Part shown: piece after piece, positions 26,417-34,340 of the stretch
Layout: each line of letters begins with the position of its first letter
Numbering within the stretch: position 1 is the first letter of the stretch
Assembly (NCBI RefSeq): GCF_018388445.1
Contig: NZ_CP074405.1
Span: 3,968,001 to 4,032,000, forward strand
Direction of reading: 5' to 3'
Source of the DNA: Cellulomonas wangleii
Lineage (GTDB): Bacteria; Actinomycetota; Actinomycetes; Actinomycetales; Cellulomonadaceae
Length of the DNA: 64,000 nt
Made by a program: the position numbers and the translations under genes
The notes under the pieces: model-generated
Databases searched by the model: none
What the model saw: the letters and a program-made list of their open reading frames with translations, nothing else
What the model was told of the DNA's origin: nothing

Positions 26417-26690
26417 ACGCGGCGCCCGACCTCTCGGGCGTGTGCGCCCGGATCGGGCACGACAGCAGCGCCCACCACGACGACGGCAGCAGCGCGACGA
26501 GCGGGTTTCGCGTGCGGGTCGACGTGGGAGTCACGACCGGACCGGTCACCCCGTGCGTCACGATGCCGGTACAGGACTGACGCGCCCCGCGTCCGAACCC
26601 GCGTGCACGGTTCGCCGACGCACGATGCTCGGCCGGCATCGAGTGGCCGGGGGCGGGTCACGCCGGGCCACGCCACACGAGCGCCGGTCC

Positions 26691-27260
26691 TCAGCGCTCC
26701 GGCGCGGTCCACACCGGGGCGTCGCGGTCCTTCGTCGAGATCTGCGCCGGGTCGTCCGGATCCACGGGGATCGTCCACTCGATGCGCAGGTCGGGGCTCA
26801 GCGGGGTGTAGGCCGTGCCCGGCATCCCGGGCCGCCACTCGTCGTCGAAGCAGTAGAGGTACTGGGTCTCGTCGGACAACGACTGGAAGCCGTTGCCGAC
26901 ACCGCGCGGCACGAAGACCTGTGTGCCCTTCTCCAAGGTGCACGTGTGCACCGCGCCGTACGTCGGCGACCCCTCACGGGTATCGAGGTAGATCCCCATC
27001 GCCTGCCCCGAGACGACCCCGACGAGCTTGTTCATCGCCTCGGCGTGCAGACCGCGGACCGCCCCTCGGCGGGTCTCCGTCACGTTGATCTGAAGCCAGG
27101 GACCGTCGACCAGGGACCGGAGCTCGTCCTGTTGCCAGATGGAGGTCCGGAAGAACTCGCGAACCGTCCCGCGCGCATCCCCTGCCTGCTTCATCCGGAT
27201 CACGAGCAGGCCGTCGATGCCGGTCTCGTCCGCCACGATCTTTTCATCATCGATGCTCAC
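26691..27260 (-). CDS. RmlC-like dTDP-sugar 3,5-epimerase-family cupin
   Basis: A 189-residue cupin with the RmlC pattern: VREFFRTSIWQQDELRSL, then GAVRGLHAEAMNKLVGVVSG (the RGLH active-site histidine), GIYLDTREGSPTYGAVH, the closing VPRGVGNGFQSLSDETQYLY and YTPLSPDLRIEW. Typical RmlC enzymes have RGLHYQ; here the two residues after His are A-E, so activity on dTDP-4-keto-6-deoxyglucose is not assured. No other dTDP-rhamnose genes are present. The start is a GTG. Confidence 0.78.
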   Translation of the reverse strand: MSIDDEKIVADETGIDGLLVIRMKQAGDARGTVREFFRTSIWQQDELRSLVDGPWLQINVTETRRGAVRGLHAEAMNKLVGVVSGQAMGIYLDTREGSPTYGAVHTCTLEKGTQVFVPRGVGNGFQSLSDETQYLYCFDDEWRPGMPGTAYTPLSPDLRIEWTIPVDPDDPAQISTKDRDAPVWTAPER

Positions 27261-27299
27261 AGCGCGCGTCCTTCACGTCAGAGGGGGGTAGGCGAGCAG

Positions 27300-27419
27300 T
27301 CACGCGCTCAGAGCAGACGTCGTTCCACCCGTACCGGTCGCGACCAGCGCCCCCGTCGCAAGGACGGTGATCCACGCCGTGTACGACTCGGACGTCGTGT
27401 CGAGGACCGGAGGGTCCAA
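27300..27419 (-). pseudogene. Broken C-terminal tail of a DUF6571-like paralogue
   Basis: Forty codons ending in a stop read LDPPVLDTTSESYTAWITVL followed by ATGALVATGTGG. Over 28 columns this matches the end of the intact DUF6571-like protein encoded at 28180-30294 (DPPRFDTSSEDYGAWVANLS, then NGALLQNT) with about 15 identities. No start or upstream part exists: the reading frame loses similarity just above 27419, next to the IS3 remnant. A second copy of the gene was therefore present and was cut by the insertion or by later deletion. Confidence 0.7.
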
Positions 27420-27437
27420 CCCCGGAGGGGTCTGCTG

Positions 27438-27572
27438 CAGGATCGGTTGACACCAGGTGAGTGGTGATCATGCCGCAAGAGGCGTTCTGGGCGGTGAAGA
27501 CGAGCTCGAACTCGGCCGGGGTGAGCCTGCCCAGGGCGCGCTGGCGTCGACGACGGTTGTAGGTCCGCCCCC
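27438..27572 (-). mobile_element. Remnant of an IS3-family transposase (OrfB C-terminus)
   Basis: The translation TYNRRRRQRALGRLTPAEFE followed by LVFTAQNA is the typical C-terminal end of the IS3-family integrase-type transposase. Everything upstream, including the DDE residues, is missing. The stretch after it (around GGTGTCAACCGATCC, 27447-27461) may be the residual element end. The fragment separates the DUF6571-like tail from the intact operon. Confidence 0.75.
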
Positions 27573-27583
27573 GGGCCACCGCG

Positions 27584-28183
27584 TCAGTCCAGCGGGTCGG
27601 GTCGCTCCAGCCCGTACGACTGCGCCACCTGGAACGTCATGGCCAGCAGGTCGTCCGCCCCTGCACGCCATGACGCGGTCTGGGTGAGGTAGACGTAGAT
27701 CATCGTGTCGCCCCAGAAGACGCGTGAGTGGGGCGCCTGCTTGAGGTTCTGGTTGGGGGTCGCGGTGACGCCCCAGGCGGCGCCGTCGGCCACGTCGGGG
27801 TCGAACCGTATGTCCGGCACCCGCACCGCGGACGGCTCGTCGCCGTCGATCGCTGCACGTACCTGCTGCGCCTCGACGTCGTCCAGCTCGTACATCTCCA
27901 CGACCACGAGCTCGCCGTCAGCGTCGTCGCTGAACGCCTCGCACCTTCCGGTGCCTGCGCCGTCACGGACGACGATCTGGTCGTCGGACCGTCCCACCGA
28001 GAGGCCTGTGGCGAGCTCGACGTCGCCGACGGCGACCCCGCACACCACCGGCTCATCAGCGGCAGCGGCCGACGAGACGGGCCCGGGTGAGGCGGTGTCC
28101 GTGGGGCTCGGCCCCCCGGTGCACCCGGCCAGGGCGAGCGCCCCTGCGACAGCGACCACGACGGCCCGCTGGTGACTGGTCAC
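27584..28183 (-). CDS. Lipoprotein of the WXG100/DUF6571 operon
   Basis: A 199-residue lipoprotein. The signal peptide VVVAVAGALALAGCTGG ends in a lipobox (LAGC), followed by an Ser/Ala/Pro linker and a soluble domain with VVCGVAVGDVELATGLSVGR, a four-cysteine-poor core and VFWGDTMIYVYLTQTASWRA. The start GTG at 28183 overlaps the upstream stop (GTGA), so translation is coupled. Its product should sit on the outer membrane face and may receive or display the partner proteins. I do not recognise a named family. Confidence 0.75.
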   Translation of the reverse strand: MTSHQRAVVVAVAGALALAGCTGGPSPTDTASPGPVSSAAAADEPVVCGVAVGDVELATGLSVGRSDDQIVVRDGAGTGRCEAFSDDADGELVVVEMYELDDVEAQQVRAAIDGDEPSAVRVPDIRFDPDVADGAAWGVTATPNQNLKQAPHSRVFWGDTMIYVYLTQTASWRAGADDLLAMTFQVAQSYGLERPDPLD

Positions 28184-30294
28184 GTGATGTTCCCCCACGC
28201 CGACCCGTAGGGGTCGATCACCGTGTTCTGCAGCAACGCCCCATTGGAAAGGTTCGCGACCCACGCCCCGTAGTCCTCCGACGACGTGTCGAAGCGGGGT
28301 GGGTCTGCGCCGACAACCTTGGCGGTGTCCGGTGGTTCCGTGTAGAGCGGGGCTTTCGCATCCACGTTGGCCGCGGCGAACGCTGGCTCCTCAAGGTAGC
28401 CCGACTGCAGCAACGCGTTCAGGACGCTCTCGACGGCGGTTCGCGGAACCTCCTTGTCGAGCACCTGGTACGTCTTCACCTGCTCGGAGGCGTCGATCGT
28501 CCCGGCTCCGCTGATCGCCTCGCCCACCGCCTTGTCGAACAGCCACTGCACGTTCTTGTTGTCGCTGACGTCCGGGATCATCGGAAGGCTTGAGGCGAGG
28601 CCGAGGGCGTCGGCGAACGCCGCCTGGCGCGCCTCGCGCAGCTCCTTGTCGTCCTGCGCGCCCGCGTAGCCCTGCTGGACCGTCCACGACAGCGCTTCGG
28701 ACGACCTCAGCAGGGTGTTGGAGATCCGGGGGATGTCCCGTCGGCCGGTGATCAGGTCGACGGGGGCTTCGGGGTGGATCGCCAACGTCTGGTCCAGGGC
28801 GGTCGTCAGGCGCAGGTTCGACGCGACGGCCAGCCCCGCCATCACCACGTCGACGTGTGCCCGGTCCTCGCCGAGCGTCTTCAGCACAGGCGCCAGCAGG
28901 TCCTGGTCGAACACCGCCCCGTACGCCTGGCCCGGACCGTAGAGCAGGTCGGACGTCCCGTCGTTCATCGCGCGGCGGTCCAGGACGGCACCGTCGGACA
29001 GGTCGCTGCCCTCCACGGCGACGGCCTCGTACAGGTCCATGCCGTAGGTCGCCAGCATCGTGGCGACCGTCGGGCGCAGGCTCTCCGGCAGCTGCCATCC
29101 CGGTTCAGCCGGCCAGAGGAAGACCTCGCCGCGGGCGTCGTGCCCGGTGTGCGCGCCGATGAGCGCGATCGTCTGCGTCGTCAGATGGGCGGACGTGCGG
29201 CCGGTGCTCTCCCGGTCGCGCAGCGTCATGGTCGCTGCCTCCAGCACCTGGGAGAACGCGCGCCCGGGGACACGGTCGAACTCCCAGGTGCGGTTCTCGA
29301 CGAGGTGCTTCAGCCGCGAGGAGACACGGAGCTTCCCGTCGCCCAGCTGCACCATCTCCTGCTCGCCGGTCACGAACACCCGCTGCGCCGCACCGGGATC
29401 CTTCGCCAGGCCCGCCAGCAGCGTGGACAGCGGGTCACGCACCTTGCGCCCGACAGCGTCGTACACCCCGGGGCCGTCGGTCGGGTTCGACAGCGGGTTG
29501 CCGCGTGACAACCACATGTCCTCCACGTCCGGCCGTGTCCGCTCGTCGTCGATCACCGCACCGGTGACCTCCACGAGGAAGTCGGAGTCCCACCGGCCGG
29601 ACGTGACCAGCAGCGCCAGGGCGTTCGCGTGGTCCGGCGCCGCCACCGCGTCGGGGTACACGGCTCGGTTCACCTCGGAGGTGATCTGCCGTACCCACTG
29701 CTGCGCGTAGCCCGACGGCAGCGCCAGGTCGCCGGTGGCGCGCGTCGCGGTGCCCATCGTGCGCGCGAGCGCGACCACGGTCCGCGCGTACCAGGCGTCG
29801 TCCTGGGACGTGCCGGTGCGTGCGTACGACAGCTGCTTCACGGCCTCGGCGAGCTCGCCCACGGTCAGGCTCCTGGCCAGCGCGGAGGCGAAGTACGGGT
29901 CGTCGCGGTACGACTCCAGGAGGTCGATGAGGTCCTCGTCGAGCGGCCCGTCCACCTCGCGCAGGGCATGAGCCACCCGGTGGGCCACGTTCTGCGCGTG
30001 CTCGGGATCGGTGGTCGAGACCAGCGCCTCGTCGAGCATGACGGTCCCGGCCGGCCAGGACGCCTCCTGCCCCTCGAGGGCCTGCGCGAGCGCCAGGCGG
30101 CGGAGCACCCCGGGAAGCTCACCGCGGGCCCAGGCCACCGGCCCGTCCAGCGTCCACGTCCCCGACGAGTCGAGACCCAGACGGTCGAGCTCCGTGCGCA
30201 GGAGGTCCCGCGCCCGCAGCACCGTCTCGATGCCCTCCTCGAGCCCTCGCACGACGTCCGCCATCCCGGCGACGTCGATCCGCACCTCAGCCAC
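28180..30294 (-). CDS. DUF6571-like large protein
   Basis: A 704-residue, mostly helical protein. The first 90 residues (MAEVRIDVAGMADVVRGLEE, then ETVLRARDLLRTELDRLGLD) look like a WXG100-type helical hairpin. The rest has features I associate with the DUF6571 family, including DDPYFASALARSLTVGELAE, NALALLVTSGRWDSDFLVEV and LIGAHTGHDARGEVFLW. No signal peptide or membrane helix. The family is linked to ESX/WXG100-type gene neighbourhoods in actinobacteria. It lies between the WXG100-like gene and the lipoprotein gene in one operon. A broken paralogous tail lies 0.9 kb downstream. Confidence 0.75.
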   Translation of the reverse strand: MAEVRIDVAGMADVVRGLEEGIETVLRARDLLRTELDRLGLDSSGTWTLDGPVAWARGELPGVLRRLALAQALEGQEASWPAGTVMLDEALVSTTDPEHAQNVAHRVAHALREVDGPLDEDLIDLLESYRDDPYFASALARSLTVGELAEAVKQLSYARTGTSQDDAWYARTVVALARTMGTATRATGDLALPSGYAQQWVRQITSEVNRAVYPDAVAAPDHANALALLVTSGRWDSDFLVEVTGAVIDDERTRPDVEDMWLSRGNPLSNPTDGPGVYDAVGRKVRDPLSTLLAGLAKDPGAAQRVFVTGEQEMVQLGDGKLRVSSRLKHLVENRTWEFDRVPGRAFSQVLEAATMTLRDRESTGRTSAHLTTQTIALIGAHTGHDARGEVFLWPAEPGWQLPESLRPTVATMLATYGMDLYEAVAVEGSDLSDGAVLDRRAMNDGTSDLLYGPGQAYGAVFDQDLLAPVLKTLGEDRAHVDVVMAGLAVASNLRLTTALDQTLAIHPEAPVDLITGRRDIPRISNTLLRSSEALSWTVQQGYAGAQDDKELREARQAAFADALGLASSLPMIPDVSDNKNVQWLFDKAVGEAISGAGTIDASEQVKTYQVLDKEVPRTAVESVLNALLQSGYLEEPAFAAANVDAKAPLYTEPPDTAKVVGADPPRFDTSSEDYGAWVANLSNGALLQNTVIDPYGSAWGNIT

Positions 30295-30306
30295 GGTGGT
30301 CGCCTG

Positions 30307-30597
30307 TCATGAAGGCCGTGCACTGCGGTCGTCACGCGGCACCAGGGCCGGCTCCCGACGGTGACGGAGCTCCATGTCGTCCACGCAGCCACCCGCCGAC
30401 ACCGTCGCCGAGTGCTGCGCCTCGACGCAGCCGTCGTAGAAGGTCTGCGCCAGCGGGCTGTCCCACGCCCCGGCCGCCATCGCCCGGTCGACCCGTGCGA
30501 ACGCCCGACCGACCAGCTCGGCCTGCCGGTGAGCCCTCGGCAGCGCCCGTCCCAGCCGCTCGCGGTACCGGTTCGGCACCTGATCATCCTCGGGCAC
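30307..30597 (-). CDS. WXG100-like small protein
   Basis: A 96-residue protein: a basic helix ERLGRALPRAHRQAELVGRA, then a second helix with the central AGAWDSPLAQTFYDGC, where the tryptophan and small residues resemble the WXG turn, then a polar tail. The start GTG at 30597 has a strong SD (GGAGGT, 4 nt upstream). The stop lies 12 bp before the DUF6571-like gene. Such small helical proteins are often secreted by type VII systems as partners of larger proteins, but no ESX core gene is in the window. Confidence 0.6.
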   Translation of the reverse strand: MPEDDQVPNRYRERLGRALPRAHRQAELVGRAFARVDRAMAAGAWDSPLAQTFYDGCVEAQHSATVSAGGCVDDMELRHRREPALVPRDDRSARPS

Positions 30598-30793
30598 TCG
30601 ACCTCCATGGCTGATCGGAACCGGGACACTCTACGGGGACAGAACGCCCGTTGTGGGTGCCTTTGGCACAGGATCCGACAGGCGATCCTTCTCATCGATT
30701 CCCACCGGCCCATCCAGCTCCCGAGAACTCGTGTCGCCCGACTCGCCCGTCCACGTCCCGCAGGGCCAAGCGTCGTAGTCGATGCGGGCGAGC

Positions 30794-30853
30794 TGTCGAG
30801 ATACGGCGAAGACTGGCCGCTGGTGTGCGGCCCACTTCGAACGGCAGGGCATC
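30794..30853 (+). repeat. Outlying copy (A) of the TGTCGAGATGC repeat family
   Basis: This copy starts TGTCGAGATACGGCGAAGAC and continues with TGGCCGCTGGTGTGCGGCC, CACTTCGAACGGCAGGGCA. It aligns base by base with the copy at 57254 (TGTCGAGATGCGGCACAGAC and GCTACTTTGAACGACAGCGCA). It is more diverged than the copies in the 54-63 kb array. It lies in the 290-bp gap between the SMI1-like and WXG100-like genes, which otherwise shows no gene. Confidence 0.6.
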
Positions 30854-30888
30854 CCAAGGACGCCACTCACGATCCACGACGCCGAGAG

Positions 30889-31482
30889 TCAGGACAGGAC
30901 GTCCTTGACGCTCAGGTCACCGCTCGCACCCGGGTACCGCGAGAGGTCGACAGCCCACAGCCCTTGAGGAGTGATCGACCACGCCCCGTGGTCCAGCGCC
31001 CAGTGCCACCACCGGACCCGCTCGACCATCGTCAGATGGGGCGTCTGCCCCAGGCCGGCGTCAGGAGTCCACATCGCCGTGGTGGACGCTTGCGTCCGGC
31101 AGTCGAACACCAGCGGGTGCTCGTAGCCGAGGACCGGCACGAACTGCGGGCGGAAGATGACGTCAGCGAGGTCCTCGTCGTCGGCCAGGCCCCAGTCGAT
31201 GGCGTCTTGCGCCCACGTCCGTGCCAGCTCGAGAGCAGTCCGGAGCGGCGGGAACTCCCGGTACGGCGCCAGCGCAGGTGACCGTGCGGCGGCGTCCTCG
31301 CCGTCATGCCACGCCCAGACGGCACGGGCGTCTTCAGGGAGCCTGAGGTCGTGCTCGGCGGCGAGGGCGTCGATGTCGTCCAGAGGGAGTCCTGGGCGCA
31401 GGTAGGTCACTCCCCGCGCGCCGAGGTCACGCAGGCGCTGTTCCCATGCGGTCAGCGCGTGCGTGACCTCGGCGGCGGACAT
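30889..31482 (-). CDS. SMI1/KNR4-like protein
   Basis: A 197-residue protein of the SMI1/KNR4 (SUKH) superfamily: ALTAWEQRLRDLGARGVTYL, then PGLPLDDIDALAAEHDLRLP and EDARAVWAWHDG, the hallmark start (helix, LP-x-D, W-x-W-HDG). SUKH proteins are common immunity proteins against nuclease toxins, and this one lies on the same strand as the WXG100/DUF6571 operon. Its partner toxin is not seen. It is 10 bp downstream of a truncated kinase-like fragment. Confidence 0.75.
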   Translation of the reverse strand: MSAAEVTHALTAWEQRLRDLGARGVTYLRPGLPLDDIDALAAEHDLRLPEDARAVWAWHDGEDAAARSPALAPYREFPPLRTALELARTWAQDAIDWGLADDEDLADVIFRPQFVPVLGYEHPLVFDCRTQASTTAMWTPDAGLGQTPHLTMVERVRWWHWALDHGAWSITPQGLWAVDLSRYPGASGDLSVKDVLS

Positions 31483-31492
31483 GGCGATCTCC

Positions 31493-31663
31493 TCAGTCGT
31501 CGCCCGCGACGACGGCCCTGCCGAGCGAGCCGACGACGGACCGCGCGGACGTGGACCTGCCGGTACCGCCCTGGCCGTCCACCCCGACGAGGACGGGTTG
31601 GCGGTCGACAGCGGAGACGAGGGCGCGCAGGGTCTCGGCGGCGAAGTCGGCGGTGCTGGTCAA
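31493..31663 (-). pseudogene. N-terminal fragment of a uridine kinase-like P-loop protein
   Basis: A 56-residue reading frame from a TTG (31663) reads FAAETLRALVSAVDRQPVLV and GVDGQGGTGRSTSARSVVGS, the N-terminus of a uridine kinase-like P-loop enzyme. It stops after LGRAVVAGDD, where a full gene would run on for about 150 residues. The Walker A lysine is Arg (GTGRST), so even the fragment is altered. It is probably the remnant of a truncated gene, with the SMI1-like gene beginning 10 bp later. The 190 bp above it hold nothing I can identify. Confidence 0.5.
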
Positions 31664-31852
31664 CGTCGTCCTCCCGGTCAGGATCGGTCGCCGGTGGCCC
31701 GGATGTGGTGGAGATGGCGCTACTCACCGCCGCCGCGTGCCGGCTCGAGGCGAGACCGCTCATGGTGCCGAACTGAGGTCCCTTCAGCAACGCATCTGAC
31801 CCCGACCGGGACGCTGACCGCTCGTTCACGACGTACGTGCGGCGCAGGGCGA

Positions 31853-31873
31853 CATACCTACCGGTCGGTACGG
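31853..31873. promoter_or_regulatory. Catabolic regulon operator, site 1 (ADH promoter)
   Basis: CATACCT-ACCGGT-CGGTACG matches the CATACCG-N6-CGGTATG pattern shared by four promoters of this island. Its core TACCG-GT-CGGTA (31859-31870) is a perfect palindrome. It lies about 50 bp before the alcohol dehydrogenase start. Confidence 0.6.
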
Positions 31874-31925
31874 AGAACCCGGTAGGTTGAGACCAGAGGT
31901 CGGCGGCGTCGGCAGGAGGTCACGC

Positions 31926-33044
31926 ATGGAGATCGTCGGGGCGGTCCTCGAACGGTCGGGCAGCCCGGCTCCCTTCGCCGAGTCGCGACCGTTCACGGTC
32001 TCGCGGCTCGAGCTCGACGACCCCGGCCCGGGCGAGGTGCTCGTGCGCATCGAGGCCGCGGGCGTGTGCCACTCCGACCTGTCCGTCGTCGACGGCAACC
32101 GCGTCCGTCCCACGCCGATGCTGCTCGGGCACGAGGCCGCCGGGATCGTCACCGCGCTCGGCACCGGTGTGACGGACCTGTCGCGGGGCGACCGCGTCGT
32201 GCTCACCTTCCTGCCCCGGTGCGGCGACTGCGCCGGCTGCGCCGCCGACGGACGGCTCCCCTGCGTGCCCGGCAGCGCCGCGAACGCCGCCGGGACCCTC
32301 GTCGGCGGCGGCACCCGGCTGCACCGCGACGGCGCACCCGTGCACCACCACCTCGGCGTCTCGGGGTTCGCGTCGCACGCCGTCGTCAGCCGCACCTCGC
32401 TCGTGCGCGTCGACCCCGACGTCCCTCCGCAGGTCGCGGCCCTGCTCGGCTGCGCGGTGCTCACCGGCGGCGGTGCGGTCGTCAACGCCGGCCGACCGCG
32501 GCCCGGTGAGCCCGTGGTCGTGGTCGGGCTCGGCGGCGTCGGGATGGCCGCGCTGCTCGTCGCCGTCGCGCTCGGGCACGACGTGACCGGCGTCGACACG
32601 GTGCCGGACAAGCTCGCCACGGCACGGGACCTCGGGGCGAGCGTCGCGTGCACGCCCGCCGAGGTCGTCGAGCGCGGGCTGCGCGCCCCCGTGGTCGTCG
32701 AGGCCGCCGGCTCCGCGCGCGCGCTCGAGACCGCGTTCGCGGCGACCGCGCCCGGCGGGACGACCGTCACCGTCGGGCTCCCCTCCCCCGCCGCGCGGGC
32801 CTCGCTCTCCCCCCTGACGCTGACCGCGGAGGCCCGCACGGTCGTCGGCTCCTACCTCGGCTCCGCAGTGCCCGAGCGTGACGTCCCCCGGTACGTCGAC
32901 CTGTGGCGCTCCGGCCGGCTGCCCCTCGAACGGCTCGTGTCCTCGCACATCGCGCTCGACGACCTCGACTCCGCCATGGACCGCCTCGCGGCCGGTGGCG
33001 AGCTCCGCCAGCTCCTGACCTTCGACGAAGGGACCACCCCGTGA
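31926..33044 (+). CDS. Zinc-dependent alcohol dehydrogenase (MDR family)
   Basis: A 372-residue medium-chain dehydrogenase. Catalytic zinc ligands are in AAGVCHSDLSVVDG and GHEAAG. The structural-zinc loop is CGDCAGCAADGRLPC, with all four cysteines present. The NAD loop is VVVVGLGGVGMAALLVAVAL. It should oxidise an alcohol to an aldehyde at the start of the pathway or act on a pathway alcohol. GGAGG lies 7 nt before the ATG. It overlaps the SDR gene by GTGA and heads a three-gene operon with SDR and MaoC. The shared operator suggests induction together with the rest of the island. Confidence 0.88.
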   Translation: MEIVGAVLERSGSPAPFAESRPFTVSRLELDDPGPGEVLVRIEAAGVCHSDLSVVDGNRVRPTPMLLGHEAAGIVTALGTGVTDLSRGDRVVLTFLPRCGDCAGCAADGRLPCVPGSAANAAGTLVGGGTRLHRDGAPVHHHLGVSGFASHAVVSRTSLVRVDPDVPPQVAALLGCAVLTGGGAVVNAGRPRPGEPVVVVGLGGVGMAALLVAVALGHDVTGVDTVPDKLATARDLGASVACTPAEVVERGLRAPVVVEAAGSARALETAFAATAPGGTTVTVGLPSPAARASLSPLTLTAEARTVVGSYLGSAVPERDVPRYVDLWRSGRLPLERLVSSHIALDDLDSAMDRLAAGGELRQLLTFDEGTTP

Positions 33045-33802
33045 CGACAGCGCGCACCACGACAGCCCTCGTGACCGGCGCCGCCCGCGGCATCGGCGCC
33101 GCGACCGCCCGTCGGCTCGCCGCCGACGGCCACCAGGTCGCCGTGCTCGACCTGCGCGAGGCCGACGCCGAGGCGACCGCCGCCGCGATCCGCGAGGCGG
33201 GTGGCACCGCGCTGGCCGTGGGCGCCGACGTGGCGGACGAGGACGCGGTCGCCGCCGCGGTCGCGCGCGTCGCGGGCGAGCTCGGGCCGCCGACCGTCCT
33301 GGTCAACAACGCGGGGATCCTGCGCGACAACCTGCTGTTCAAGATGTCGGTCGACGACTGGGACGCCGTCCTGTCGGTCCACCTGCGCGGCGCGTTCCTC
33401 GTGAGCCGTGCGGTCCAGCAGCACCAGGTCGCCGCCCGCTGGGGGCGAGTGGTCAACCTGTCGAGCACGTCGGCGCTCGGCAACCGCGGCCAGGCCAACT
33501 ACGCCGCCGCCAAGGCCGGCATGCAGGGGTTCACCAAGACGCTCGCGATCGAGCTCGGCCCGTTCGGCGTCACCGTGAACGCCGTCGCGCCCGGCTTCAT
33601 CGAGACCGACATGATGCGCGCCGTCGCCGAACGGACCGGTATGGCGTACGACGACCTGATGGCCGCCGCGGCCAAGGAGGTCCCGGTGCGCCGGGTCGGC
33701 CGGCCCGACGACGTCGCCGCAGCCGTCTCGTTCTTCTGCTCCGAGGACGCGTCCTACGTGTCCGGGCAGGTGCTCTACGTCGCCGGAGGGCCGCGCGCAT
33801 GA
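33041..33802 (+). CDS. FabG-like short-chain dehydrogenase (3-hydroxyacyl-CoA dehydrogenase candidate)
   Basis: A 253-residue SDR: VTGAARGIGAATARRLAADG, VLVNNAGILRDNLLFKMSVD, catalytic serine in NLSSTSALGN, YAAAKAGMQG (YxxxK) and the C-terminal GRPDDVAAAVSFFCSEDASY. The NNAGILRDN motif is typical of FabG and 3-hydroxyacyl-CoA dehydrogenases. Between the ADH and a MaoC hydratase it probably oxidises the 3-hydroxyacyl-CoA of the cycle. The start overlaps the ADH stop. Confidence 0.87.
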   Translation: MTTARTTTALVTGAARGIGAATARRLAADGHQVAVLDLREADAEATAAAIREAGGTALAVGADVADEDAVAAAVARVAGELGPPTVLVNNAGILRDNLLFKMSVDDWDAVLSVHLRGAFLVSRAVQQHQVAARWGRVVNLSSTSALGNRGQANYAAAKAGMQGFTKTLAIELGPFGVTVNAVAPGFIETDMMRAVAERTGMAYDDLMAAAAKEVPVRRVGRPDDVAAAVSFFCSEDASYVSGQVLYVAGGPRA

Positions 33803-34260
33803 CCGCCATCACCGTGAGCTCGCCCGAGGACCTCGGCACCGCCGTCGGGCAGTCCGCCACCGGGGAGTGGCGGGTCGTCGACCAGGACCGCATCGACCTG
33901 TTCGCCGACGCGACCGACGACCACCAGTGGATCCACGTCGACCCCGCGCGCGCCGCCGCCGAGTCGCCGTTCGGCGGGCCCGTCGCGCACGGCTTCCTCA
34001 CGCTCGCGCTGGTCCCCGCACTCACCGCCGGGCTGCTCGACGTCGGCGGGACCGCGATGGTCGTCAACTACGGGCTCGACCGCGTGCGCTTCCTCCAGCC
34101 CGTGCTCGCGGGGTCCCGCGTGCGGGCGACCACGGTGGTCGAGGGCGCCGAGCCGACCGCGCAGGGCGTGCGCGTGTCGTCGACCGTGACCGTCGAGATC
34201 GAGGGTGCGCCGCGCCCGGCGCTCGTCGCGCGGACCATCGCGTTGTTCGTGCCGGCCTGA
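33799..34260 (+). CDS. MaoC-like enoyl-CoA hydratase
   Basis: A 153-residue hot-dog protein. The hydratase-2 motif is in FADATDDHQWIHVDPARAAA and SPFGGPVAHGFLTLALVPAL, with catalytic Asp and His. The tail GLDRVRFLQPVLAGSRVRAT matches MaoC dehydratases. It replaces the crotonase that is missing from the island, so this cycle would use a hydratase-2 type enzyme. ATGA overlap with the SDR gene. Confidence 0.87.
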   Translation: MTAITVSSPEDLGTAVGQSATGEWRVVDQDRIDLFADATDDHQWIHVDPARAAAESPFGGPVAHGFLTLALVPALTAGLLDVGGTAMVVNYGLDRVRFLQPVLAGSRVRATTVVEGAEPTAQGVRVSSTVTVEIEGAPRPALVARTIALFVPA

Positions 34261-34340
34261 GCGACGGCTGCGGGCCCGACGCCGGTCAAGTCCTCGGACC
34301 CAGCCGCCGATGAGCCTGGCATGACTCGGACCTGCGCGCG

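Noticed and set aside
26417..26690. Possible small gene between the HAD and RmlC-like genes
   Set aside because: Open frames exist on both strands but none has a start with SD, plausible codon use or recognisable motifs.
30631..30870. A 79-codon minus-strand frame between the SMI1-like and WXG100-like genes
   Set aside because: Most of it runs through a copy of the dispersed repeat, and it has no SD or recognisable motif.
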